Assembly: GCF_036021035.1 (NCBI RefSeq)
Contig: NZ_CP107930.1
Coordinates: forward strand, 434,001-498,000
DNA from: Kineococcus sp. NBC_00420
GTDB lineage: Bacteria; Actinomycetota; Actinomycetes; Actinomycetales; Kineococcaceae
Reading direction: 5' to 3'
DNA length: 64,000 bases
Shown: in pieces, positions 35,515 through 42,876 of the stretch
Numbering within the stretch: position 1 is the first letter of the stretch
How the letters are laid out: the number at the start of each line of letters is the position of its first letter
The notes under the pieces: generated by a model
What the model was told of the DNA's origin: nothing
Databases searched by the model: none
What the model saw: the letters and a program-made list of their open reading frames with translations, nothing else
Made by a program: the position numbers and the translations under genes

Positions 35515-36666
35515 ATGACCGTTCTGGATCTTCGACTCACCCAAGGTTCAACGCCCTCCGGACTGCCCGCCGTGCGCCTGGGTGAGCCCTGGCTGGACGC
35601 CTACCTCGACTTCCTCACCGCCCGCTGTCGACCCAACAGCGTCCTGGCCGCCGGCTACGACCTGAAGGTCTTCTTCACCCTCATCGCCAAGACCCCGGCG
35701 GAGGTCACCGCCGCCGACGTGCTGGGTTTCATCACCGCCCAGCGAACAGGATCAGCGGAAGTGCTCGGCCCGGTGATCGCCGTCGTCGCCGACGCCGACG
35801 CTGCTGGAGGGGTCAGTGCCCGCACCGTTCGACGCCGGTTGTCCAGCATCAACGGTTTCTACACCTTCCTCCTCGCCCGCGGCGACATCACCGCCAACCC
35901 CGTCCCCCTCGGCCTGCCGACACGGCGCGAACACGACGAGCCCCACGACCGGCCTGGCGGCAGTCGCGGATCGAGAACCCCACTGGTCCGCTCCCCGCGG
36001 ACCCTGCCGGTCATCCTCAACCCCGACGAAGCCGACGCCCTCACCACAGCACTCCGCACCCACCGCGACCGCGCCATGGTCGCCGCGATGCTGCTCGGGG
36101 GTTTGCGTCGCTGCGAGGTCCTGCGCCTGCGCCTGGAGGACCTGAACGTCGGGGCACGGCGGGTGTTCATCGCCGAAGGCAAAGGCGGACACCAACGCCA
36201 GATCCCGATCTCCAGGCGGTTCTTCACCCATCTCGGCGACTACCTCAGCCTCGAACGCCCAGCCGAAGCCGACCAGTTGGGGCACGGACACGTCTTCTGC
36301 GTTCTCAAGGGTCCCCGCCGCGGGCACCCACTGTCGGCCTCGGGACTCGACGAGGTCCTCGACGGAGCACGGCGCCGCGCCGGCCTGGCGCACGTCACCT
36401 GCCATCAGTTGCGTCACACCTGCCTGACCCGGCTGCGCGAAGCGGGCATGGCCCTGGAAGCGATCCAGGCCCAGGCCGGTCACGCGTCCATCGAATCCAC
36501 CCGCATCTACCTCCACCTCGGCGATGACTGGCTGGCGGGGCAGTATCGCCGCGCCGCCGAAGCCATCGATGCTCAAGCGTTCGCTGGCCACCGCACTGCT
36601 CCACCCACTCCCGAGGTCATCTCACCGATCACGTCAACGGTCATGGGACTGCGAGGTCGGCGATGA
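35515..36666 (+). CDS. Tyrosine recombinase A of the array
   Basis: A 383-residue site-specific recombinase. The N-terminal SAM-like core-binding part (LDAYLDFLTARCRPNSVLAA) is followed by a catalytic domain with all residues: R198 (GGLRRCEVL), K223 (EGKGGHQRQ), H297-x-x-R300 (CHQLRHT), H323 (GHASIESTR) and nucleophile Y332 (RIYLHLG). It breaks and rejoins DNA through a phosphotyrosine. Its TGA overlaps the start of recombinase B (ATGA). Tandem tyrosine recombinases occur in Tn554-type elements; IntI is normally single. This pair is the obvious candidate to move the surrounding cassettes. Confidence 0.9.
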   Translation: MTVLDLRLTQGSTPSGLPAVRLGEPWLDAYLDFLTARCRPNSVLAAGYDLKVFFTLIAKTPAEVTAADVLGFITAQRTGSAEVLGPVIAVVADADAAGGVSARTVRRRLSSINGFYTFLLARGDITANPVPLGLPTRREHDEPHDRPGGSRGSRTPLVRSPRTLPVILNPDEADALTTALRTHRDRAMVAAMLLGGLRRCEVLRLRLEDLNVGARRVFIAEGKGGHQRQIPISRRFFTHLGDYLSLERPAEADQLGHGHVFCVLKGPRRGHPLSASGLDEVLDGARRRAGLAHVTCHQLRHTCLTRLREAGMALEAIQAQAGHASIESTRIYLHLGDDWLAGQYRRAAEAIDAQAFAGHRTAPPTPEVISPITSTVMGLRGRR

Positions 36667-37949
36667 AGCAACCCGACCGCTTCCTCAGCTGGGCCGAGAT
36701 CGACTCTGAGGCAATGGGTGACGCAACAGAGCTGACCGTTCCCATGCACGCCTACCTGAGGCAGATCGCCACCACCTTGCGCTCCGGCAGTGTCCGTAAC
36801 TCCGACATAGCGCTGCGCTGCTTCACCCAGTTCATGTTCCAGGAACACCCTCAGATCACCCGCTTGGCTGACGTTCGTCGCGTCCACATCGAGGACTACA
36901 AGCCCTGGCTGGCCACCCGCACCAACCAGCGCGGGAAACCCGTCACCGCCGCCACCCGCGCCCACCGCCTGGGCAACCTACGCACCTTCTTCATCCGCAT
37001 CCGCGACTGGGACTGGCCGCAGGCCCCACCCACGGTTCCCATCCTCTTCGGTGACCTGCCGCGGCAGGAGAAACCCCTGCCGAAGGCCCTGGACGATGCG
37101 GCGGCGGCGAAGTTCCTGCGCGCCGCGCAGACCCGACCGCGTCTGCTCGAGCGGGTCATCTGCGAGGTCCTGATCCGCACCGGACTGCGCGTCGGGGAGT
37201 TCACCGGTCTGCGCCGCGACGCCGTCCGCCAGATCGGGGCTGGGCACTGGCTGCACGTTCCTGTCGGCAAACTCCTCGACGATCGCTACATCCCGCTGCA
37301 CCCTCAACTGGTCGAGCTCATCGCCGATTACCGTGACCGCTTCGTCGACCCTGCCCACCCGCTGCTGCTGCCGCGGGAGAACGGCACACCCATGGACCGT
37401 TACAGCGTCACCCGCTGCCTGAACAACGTCGCCACCGCCGCCGGCATCGGCCACGTCCACCCCCATCAGATGCGCCACACCCTGGCCACTCAGGCCATCA
37501 ACCGCGGCATGAGTTTGGAAGCCATCGCTGCCCTGCTGGGGCATCACTCGATGGACATGACCCTTCGCTACGCCAAGATCGCGAATCGGACCGTCGCTGA
37601 TGAGTACTTCGCCGTCACCGAGAAGGTCGAAGCGCTCTACGCCGCCCACGACCCCGACAACCTCGACGGCGAGAACACTGCGTTGCCGGCCTCCGCGGCC
37701 GGCCCGGAGATGGCCCGCCTGCACCGCGAGATGCATCAGCGGATGCTGGGCAATGGCTTCTGCACACGACCTCCGGCGCTGGACTGCACCTTCGAGTCGG
37801 TCTGCGAGACCTGCACGTTCTTCCAGACCTCGATCGCCTTCCGACCGACGTTGCAGGCCCAGTACGACCACGCCGCCGAACATGATCAACAAGGGCGTCA
37901 GCAGCTCTTCGCGGGCCTCCTCAGAGGCCTCGACCAGCCCGCGTCCTGA
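36663..37949 (+). CDS. Tyrosine recombinase B of the array, Cys-rich C-terminus
   Basis: A 428-residue recombinase starting inside the stop of recombinase A. Catalytic residues are R176 (TGLRVGEFTGLRR), H268-x-x-R271 (HQMRHT), H294 (LGHHSMDMT) and Y303 (LRYAKIA). The Lys is probably in VGKLLDD. After the catalytic domain lies a Cys-rich segment (GFCTRPPALDC, ESVCETCTFF) that may bind zinc and is common in actinobacterial transposon-type recombinases. Both proteins appear intact and probably act together as a heteromer. Confidence 0.9.
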   Translation: MKQPDRFLSWAEIDSEAMGDATELTVPMHAYLRQIATTLRSGSVRNSDIALRCFTQFMFQEHPQITRLADVRRVHIEDYKPWLATRTNQRGKPVTAATRAHRLGNLRTFFIRIRDWDWPQAPPTVPILFGDLPRQEKPLPKALDDAAAAKFLRAAQTRPRLLERVICEVLIRTGLRVGEFTGLRRDAVRQIGAGHWLHVPVGKLLDDRYIPLHPQLVELIADYRDRFVDPAHPLLLPRENGTPMDRYSVTRCLNNVATAAGIGHVHPHQMRHTLATQAINRGMSLEAIAALLGHHSMDMTLRYAKIANRTVADEYFAVTEKVEALYAAHDPDNLDGENTALPASAAGPEMARLHREMHQRMLGNGFCTRPPALDCTFESVCETCTFFQTSIAFRPTLQAQYDHAAEHDQQGRQQLFAGLLRGLDQPAS

Positions 37950-37960
37950 CCCCCTTGACA

Positions 37961-37975
37961 CCGATCACCCACATA
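37961..37975 (-). repeat. Right 15-bp inverted repeat of the recombinase module
   Basis: CCGATCACCCACATA, exact complement of 35442-35456, lies 11 bp after the stop of recombinase B and directly against repeat 9. Confidence 0.85.
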
Positions 37976-38006
37976 AGCGGGATGACCGTGCGTTCGTGCA
38001 CTGCGG
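37976..38006 (+). repeat. Array repeat 9 (right side of the interrupted copy)
   Basis: AGCGGGATGACCGTGCGTTC with core at 37981, starting immediately after the inverted repeat. It lacks its own hairpin 5' arm, consistent with a copy split by the recombinase module. Confidence 0.75.
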
Positions 38007-38053
38007 CATATGAGGGCGGTCGCTACCGATGAGGGTCGCGCTCCAAGCCGTTG

Positions 38054-38533
38054 TCAGAGGGTGTCTGGCGTCGTACCGGGCGCAGGGGCTGTCGCTCCGG
38101 GCGAGACCTCCAGGAACGCCACCCCCCACGACGACGGCGCTTCACTGAGTTGGGTGGGCTTGAAGTTCGGCTCCTCGTCGTGGGAGAGCGTGAGGTCCTC
38201 GATCTGGTGGGCTTGTCCGTCGCAGTTCAGGGTCTGTTCGGTGCCGGCCAGGTCCAAGACGATGCTGCTTCCGCCGGTGCAGGCGACGAAGGCTCCGACG
38301 GTGCCGCCCCAGGGGAGGGTAGAGAGGGAGACGCTGTGCTCCTGTTGCCCGTCGCCACCGACCGCGCCGAGGGAAGTGGCGCCCGAGGCCTGTGCTGCAT
38401 CGCTGGCGATCGTCATCGCGTTGGGACCCGTGGGCGTGGGGGCGGGCTCGACGTCGCCGGCGGAGCAGGCACTGAGAAGTCCTAGGGCGAGCAGTCCTGG
38501 AGCCCACCAGTTGCGCTGGATGCGTCGCTGCAT
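38054..38533 (-). CDS. Lipoprotein
   Basis: A 159-residue protein with a lipobox after one hydrophobic helix (WWAPGLLALGLLSACSAG). The mature part is Thr/Ser/Gly-rich and probably a beta sandwich (VGAFVACTGGSSIVLDLAG, EQTLNCDGQ) with a pair of Cys. Exposed at the cell surface; function unknown. The ATG at 38533 gives the signal directly. Sole gene between repeats 9 and 10. Confidence 0.75.
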   Translation of the reverse strand: MQRRIQRNWWAPGLLALGLLSACSAGDVEPAPTPTGPNAMTIASDAAQASGATSLGAVGGDGQQEHSVSLSTLPWGGTVGAFVACTGGSSIVLDLAGTEQTLNCDGQAHQIEDLTLSHDEEPNFKPTQLSEAPSSWGVAFLEVSPGATAPAPGTTPDTL

Positions 38534-38568
38534 CTGTGCACCGTAGCAACGGCTTCGGGGCGCCGTTG

Positions 38569-38650
38569 GCGCGATGACCGTGGGCTGCGCGCGCACCGCG
38601 GGACGACCTCGCGTCCCGCGCTCTGCGGGATGACTGTGACGTCGGATGGG
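38569..38650 (+). repeat. Array repeat 10 (three tandem copies)
   Basis: Cores at 38573 (GCGATGACCGTGGGC), 38602 (GCGGGACGACCTCGCG) and 38629 (GCGGGATGACTGTGACGTCG), spaced 29 and 27 bases with no gene between. Confidence 0.75.
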
Positions 38651-38655
38651 TCCCG

Positions 38656-39132
38656 TCAGGTCGCCTGGAGGGTGGGGTGGCTAAGCACGTCGCTCAGCAT
38701 CGGCCGGTGCTCGGGGTGCGCCCAAGGCACCTGATCGAGCTCGTCGGCGCTGAACCAGGCGAGGCGGTCGTGCTCGGCGGGGCACTGGTTGCTAGGCCGT
38801 CCGCTCCAGGTCCGTACCCGCCAGGTGCTCAGGTGCAGTTCGGTGCCAGGTGCGCCGTGGGTGAAATGCAGCCGGGAGGTGGGTTCGTCGTCGAGGTCAA
38901 GGTCGAGGACGTCGATGCCGAGCTCCTCGTGCAGCTCTCGGCGCAGGGCCTGGGTCTCGGACTCGCCCGGCTCGATGTGTCCTCCGGGCAGGGCCCACGT
39001 GGCGGGGTAGGCGCGGCAATCCGCGCTGCGCAGAGCCAGGAGCACGCGGCTGTCGTGGACGAGGATGCCGACGGCGACGGTGTGCACCGGTGAAGCCAAG
39101 CAGACGTTCACGACGGCGCTGGGCCGGGTCAC
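38656..39132 (-). CDS. NUDIX hydrolase (MutT-like)
   Basis: A 158-residue protein with a full Nudix box (GGHIEPGESETQALRRE then LHEELGI) and the MutT-like ALRSADCRAYPATWALPG and WFSADELDQVPWAHPEHRPM. Likely hydrolyses nucleotide derivatives or oxidised nucleotides. The GTG start falls within repeat 11, so the 5' end of the gene abuts the repeat. Second NUDIX cassette in the array, not closely related to the one at 31761. Confidence 0.85.
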   Translation of the reverse strand: MTRPSAVVNVCLASPVHTVAVGILVHDSRVLLALRSADCRAYPATWALPGGHIEPGESETQALRRELHEELGIDVLDLDLDDEPTSRLHFTHGAPGTELHLSTWRVRTWSGRPSNQCPAEHDRLAWFSADELDQVPWAHPEHRPMLSDVLSHPTLQAT

Positions 39133-39172
39133 GACCGCGCACTCAACGCGGGATGACCGTGAGGTTCCACGG
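39131..39172 (+). repeat. Array repeat 11
   Basis: CGACCGCGCACTCAACGCGG hairpin (7-base loop) and core at 39152 (GATGACCGTGAGGTTCC). Confidence 0.8.
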
Positions 39173-39198
39173 ACGGGCAGCGGCCTGTAGTCGAGACG

Positions 39199-39786
39199 CT
39201 AGGTGAGATCCGTCCCAGGCGACGGCGAGGTGCGCAGCGGTCCCTGCAGCCAGTGGTGCGCCTCGGTGTGGCTGCGCAGGCGGACGACAGGAACGCCGGA
39301 CTGCTGGCGAGCCAGGACGCTGACGCGGGCTGCGTTGGTGCGGTGGGTCTTCCATGCCCAGCGCACGATGTGGTTCGGGTCGCTGAAGAAGGTCCGCAGC
39401 GGTGGCTCGACGTTGCCGTTCCACAGCACCTGGCGCCGCAGCCGGCGCACCACCGTGCGGCGGGTGACCTGGTGCATGACCACGGTCTTGGGCAGGTCCA
39501 GCCAGACCAGGAGGTCAGCCCGCTCGAGCAGGTGGTCGCGCACGGAGCCGTACTGCCACTCGGTGACCCAGGCGGGGCCGGCGCTGAAGCGGTGCACGTC
39601 TTCCTCGAAGGAGGGCCGCGGTGTCCAGCCCGGTCCGTGGAAGAGGGAGTCCAGCTCCACGTGGGGTACGTCCAGGACCTCGGCGATGCGCGCGGCCAGG
39701 GTCGTCTTGCCGGATCCGGAGGGGCCGGCGACGAGGATCCGTAGGGGGCGGTGGGGTAGGGCGTCGGTGGGGCCGAGCAGTGCCAC
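39199..39786 (-). CDS. Adenylate-kinase-like P-loop ATPase
   Basis: A 195-residue protein with Walker A GPSGSGKTT, the HVELDSLFHGPGW motif and VVMHQVTRRTVVRRLRR found in FlaR/DNA-topology-modulation-type small kinases. The lid-like Arg-rich segment follows. Probably phosphorylates a nucleotide or small molecule. GTG 39786 starts it (a TTG at 39804 is possible, which would overlap the next gene). Forms an operon with the P-loop gene at 39797-40360. Confidence 0.75.
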   Translation of the reverse strand: MALLGPTDALPHRPLRILVAGPSGSGKTTLAARIAEVLDVPHVELDSLFHGPGWTPRPSFEEDVHRFSAGPAWVTEWQYGSVRDHLLERADLLVWLDLPKTVVMHQVTRRTVVRRLRRQVLWNGNVEPPLRTFFSDPNHIVRWAWKTHRTNAARVSVLARQQSGVPVVRLRSHTEAHHWLQGPLRTSPSPGTDLT

Positions 39787-39796
39787 GGTGTCGACG

Positions 39797-40360
39797 CTAG
39801 CCAACCGGGGGCGTGGCGTCGGCGTTCCAGCCGACGGCGCGGATCACTGCCTGCGCCACCTCGGACGGGGCCTGCCCCGCTGCCACTGGCACCTCGACGT
39901 CACCGATGCCGACTGCGTTGAGGATGGCGTCCAGTTCCCCGCTGCGGTGCAGGTGCCAGTCCAAGGCTTCGCGGTCATCGTGGTGTCGCTGACGCAGGCG
40001 GCCTTTGACATCGCTGAGGTCCACGCGCAGACGGCACACCGTCAGTGGCACCCCGGCGGCTTGCTCGTACAGGGGCTGTTGCGCGGGATCTTCGAGCACC
40101 CCGGCCAAGACCAGGCGGAGCGCACCGGCGGCGAGGTGATTGCGGGCCACGTCGCGCAGGTTGGCCAGCATCAGCTGCTCGTGGAAGGGGTCGGCCTCGG
40201 GGCTGGGCCAGGCGTCGCGCAGCGCGTCGAGGTCGATGACGGCGTAAGGGGTCGCGCCCTGGCGCAGCAGCGCACCGATGTATCTGGCGGTAGTGGTCTT
40301 GCCCGATCCGACGGTGCCGGTGATCAGCAGGGCCGCTGGCGATGAGGTGGAGGTCCGCAC
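39797..40360 (-). CDS. P-loop kinase-like ATPase
   Basis: A 187-residue protein with Walker A GTVGSGKTT, a VIDLDALRDAWPSPEADPF motif like that of shikimate/gluconate-type kinases, and LRVDLSDVKGRLRQRHHDD. Small-molecule kinase of unknown substrate. GTG 40360 fits the fold; the frame is open upstream to 40648 without coding character. It is transcribed with 39199-39786, separated by about 10 bp. Confidence 0.75.
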   Translation of the reverse strand: MRTSTSSPAALLITGTVGSGKTTTARYIGALLRQGATPYAVIDLDALRDAWPSPEADPFHEQLMLANLRDVARNHLAAGALRLVLAGVLEDPAQQPLYEQAAGVPLTVCRLRVDLSDVKGRLRQRHHDDREALDWHLHRSGELDAILNAVGIGDVEVPVAAGQAPSEVAQAVIRAVGWNADATPPVG

Positions 40361-40388
40361 CGACGCGACGGTAGCGGCTGGCCGAGCA

Positions 40389-40416
40389 CCGTTCGCGGGA
40401 TGAGCGTGCGTTTCGA
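40389..40416 (+). repeat. Array repeat 12 (diverged)
   Basis: GTTCGCGGGATGAGCGTGCG with core at 40399; shares the GATGAG variant with repeat 6. Confidence 0.6.
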
Positions 40417-40451
40417 TGCGGTGCCCATAGCGGCTGTCTACGCTGAATCTC

Positions 40452-41138
40452 ATGTCTGACCTGCAGATCGTCGCGCTGCTCTTCCCCAAGGTGACGCAGC
40501 TGGACCTCACCGCCCCAGCGCAGGTTTTCGCCCGGCTCCCTGGAGCCCGAGTCCACCTCGCCTGGCACGACACCGCGCCGGTGGTCACCGACTGCGGCTG
40601 GTCCATCGTGCCCACCACCACCCTCACCGACTGCCCACCCGCGGACATCCTCTTCGTACCCGGAGGGGAGGGTGCCTTCGAGTTGTTCGAGGACGACGTC
40701 GCGCTGGACTTCCTACGCCGTCAAGCCGCATCGGCGCGGTGGGTCACCTCGGTGTGCACCGGCTCGTTCGCTCTGGCGGCGGCGGGGCTGCTCGACGGGC
40801 GGCGGGCCACCAGCCATTGGGCATCTCTGGAGATGCTCGCCGAATTCGGTGTCGTACCCGTGTCCGAGCGTGTGGTCGTTGATGGTCAGGTCGTCACTGG
40901 GGCCGGCGTCACCTCAGGGATGGACTTTGCCTTGCAGTTGGCGGCCTTGGAGGTAGGTGAGGACGTGGCCAGGGGGGTGCAGTTGACGTTGGAGTACGAC
41001 CCGGCGCCTCCTTTCGACCACGGTTCGCCACGGACGGCTGATCCCGAGGCGGTGCGCCTGGGGCGGCAGCGGGCACGAGAGGGTCGTCTCGCGCGCGTCC
41101 AACAGGCCGCTCACCGCTTGGCTTCGGGTCGGAGCTGA
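40452..41138 (+). CDS. DJ-1/PfpI family protein (isonitrile-hydratase-like)
   Basis: A 228-residue protein: LLFPKVTQLDLTAPAQVFAR, FVPGGEGAFELFEDD, and the nucleophile elbow SVCTGSFALAAAGLLDGRRA with Cys, followed by TSHWASLEMLAEFG and GVTSGMDFALQLAALEVGED. Best fit among the superfamily is isonitrile (isocyanide) hydratase-type proteins; GlxA-type regulators are excluded because there is no HTH. The ATG is supported by the sequence start. Sole gene of its interval. Confidence 0.8.
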   Translation: MSDLQIVALLFPKVTQLDLTAPAQVFARLPGARVHLAWHDTAPVVTDCGWSIVPTTTLTDCPPADILFVPGGEGAFELFEDDVALDFLRRQAASARWVTSVCTGSFALAAAGLLDGRRATSHWASLEMLAEFGVVPVSERVVVDGQVVTGAGVTSGMDFALQLAALEVGEDVARGVQLTLEYDPAPPFDHGSPRTADPEAVRLGRQRAREGRLARVQQAAHRLASGRS

Positions 41139-41150
41139 TCGTGGCGATAG

Positions 41151-41189
41151 CCCGCGCAGCGCGGGGTGACCGTGCGGGACCGCACTCGG
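41151..41189 (+). repeat. Array repeat 13
   Basis: CCCGCGCAGCGCGGGGTGAC: a perfect 6-bp stem with a 3-base loop, then core GGTGACCGTGCGGG at 41165. The best-formed hairpin of the set. Confidence 0.8.
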
Positions 41190-41206
41190 GAAGGGTCACT
41201 GTGGGC

Positions 41207-42181
41207 TCAGGTGAGCAGCCTGGTGATGGCAGCAGCCACCGCAGGAGCTTGCTCGACATGCAGGAAGTGCCCGGCCGATAGTGACTCGAACCTCCCCAGC
41301 GGCAGGCTCTCGGCGTAAGCGCGCTGGTGGGCGACGACGTCGGCGCGAAACGGCGCTGCGGCTTTGGTGGCATGCCCTGCCGACAAGACGACCACGGGGC
41401 ACGCCGGCGGTGCGGGTGGATCAGCGCGCAGGCTGGGTACGGCCTCTTGCAAAGCTAGGTGCTCGCGACGAGCTTGGGCCAGGGACTTCGGCGTGAAGTC
41501 CTCAGCGATCATCGCCTCGCCGGTGGCTGCGGGTAGGGCTCGACGTCGGGCGGTGGTGGCCCATCGGCGCAGTGGGGCGAGGTGGGCGACCTGCTGCTGC
41601 AGGGCCAGCAGTCGCCCGAACTGGCGGTAGTAGTTCGGGTCGCTGTAGGCGTCGGCGGTCTCGGTGGTGGGGTCCAGCAGCACCATCCCGGCGATCTGCT
41701 GGCCCAGGCCCCTCTGAATCAGCAGCGGGAGGGCGCAGCGGATGAGGAGACCACCGAGGCTGTGCCCGACCAGCACGATGCGCCCGGCAGGCTCGCCGCT
41801 GTCTGCACTTGCTCCTTCTCCGTCCGTCGCACCGGTCACGTCAGTGCTGTCCGCCGTGACTGCAACGGCGTGCTGGACGAGGTCGGCGAAGCGCTGAGCC
41901 ATTGCTTCGATGGTTGTGGCCTGACCGGAGGCGGGGCTGCGTCCAGAACCGGGCCGGTCGTAGGTCACCACGGTCACTGCTGCACCGACCTCGTCGAGGA
42001 GGTGGGGCATGAGTACGTCCCAGGAGGTGCGGCAGTTGCCCAAGCCGGCTTCAAGGACGACGAGGTGGTGGCCGTGGCCGTGGACCTCGACGTTGAGGTC
42101 CTCCCCGTTCAGCTGCCACTGGTGGGAAGGCGCAGGCCGGTCGCGCAGGGCGAGTCCAGTCTCTGTTGTTGCCTTGGCCAC
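41207..42181 (-). CDS. Alpha/beta hydrolase
   Basis: A 324-residue hydrolase: LVVLEAGLGNCRTSWDVLMP, YDRPGSGRSP, nucleophile elbow GHSLGG, MVLLDPT, and a catalytic His in SAGHFLHVE; the acidic residue is not certain. The fold includes esterases, lipases and dehalogenases. GTG 42181 is preferred because GAGGAGG lies 5 bases upstream; a longer ORF reaches 42262. Sole gene between repeats 13 and 14. Confidence 0.8.
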   Translation of the reverse strand: MAKATTETGLALRDRPAPSHQWQLNGEDLNVEVHGHGHHLVVLEAGLGNCRTSWDVLMPHLLDEVGAAVTVVTYDRPGSGRSPASGQATTIEAMAQRFADLVQHAVAVTADSTDVTGATDGEGASADSGEPAGRIVLVGHSLGGLLIRCALPLLIQRGLGQQIAGMVLLDPTTETADAYSDPNYYRQFGRLLALQQQVAHLAPLRRWATTARRRALPAATGEAMIAEDFTPKSLAQARREHLALQEAVPSLRADPPAPPACPVVVLSAGHATKAAAPFRADVVAHQRAYAESLPLGRFESLSAGHFLHVEQAPAVAAAITRLLT

Positions 42182-42304
42182 CTGAGCCTCCTCGATTGGT
42201 GCCTGGGGCACCGACGGTATGAGGTCGAACGAGCCGGGAACATGATCCGTGGGGCAGCTCACAGAGATCGGACATCGTCAAGAGCGGACGTTCGAGCCGG
42301 CCGT

Positions 42305-42341
42305 GATCGCGCACTGAGCGCGGGATGACCCTGCGCTCCGT
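42305..42341 (+). repeat. Array repeat 14
   Basis: TCGCGCACTGAGCGCGGG hairpin (CGCG stem, 7-base loop), core at 42324 (GATGACCCTGCGCTCCG). Confidence 0.8.
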
Positions 42342-42387
42342 GGCACGACCGAGCGTCGGCGCGCTACGTCCGTTCAGGCGCAGCGCG

Positions 42388-42642
42388 CTACGGCCGTGGT
42401 GCCTTCCGCAGGCGTCGCCGCTCCTTGAAGGACTTCTGGGCACGAGTGATCCGAGGCGAGGTGGTGAGGGCGAAGATGGCGAAGCTTCCGCCGCTGACGA
42501 GGGTGTGTGCCCAGTGGGGCCAGCCGAGGGAGTCGCCGATCCCCATGATGGTGGCGGTGATCACGGCGAAGACGAGGATCACGAGCGGTAGCCAGAGCCA
42601 AAGGGGCATGGTCCGTCGCTGGTTCTCTGCAGGGTCGGACAC
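42388..42642 (-). CDS. Small two-helix membrane protein
   Basis: An 84-residue protein: a short cytoplasmic start (VSDPAENQRRT), a strongly hydrophobic helix (MPLWLWLPLVILVFAVITAT), a second (WAHTLVSGGSFAIFALTTS) and a basic tail (FKERRRLRKAP). GTG 42642 gives the usual N-terminus for such proteins. Function unknown. Sole gene of its interval. Confidence 0.65.
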   Translation of the reverse strand: MSDPAENQRRTMPLWLWLPLVILVFAVITATIMGIGDSLGWPHWAHTLVSGGSFAIFALTTSPRITRAQKSFKERRRLRKAPRP

Positions 42643-42796
42643 GTATCCACGCTCGCACGTCCCAGGTGCGAGCAAGCTCCTGTCGGCGCTCTTGGTACCC
42701 GGATGCCGCCGTTGATCATTCGGCTGTCCGGACGGTTGAAGGCGTTGGGGACGCCCTGCTCGCCATCGTGGGTTAAGTACAGGCGCGCAGGACCGG

Positions 42797-42845
42797 GTTG
42801 CGGGACCGTGCGCCCGCACCCCGGGACGACCGCGAAATCCGCTGT
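42797..42845 (+). repeat. Array repeat 15 (diverged tandem pair)
   Basis: TTGCGGGACCGTGCGC (missing the TGA) followed by CCCGGGACGACCGCGAAATC, core at 42825. Both are imperfect. Confidence 0.6.
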
Positions 42846-42876
42846 GTTGGCGGCATCCGTCCATCAGGATCGTCGA

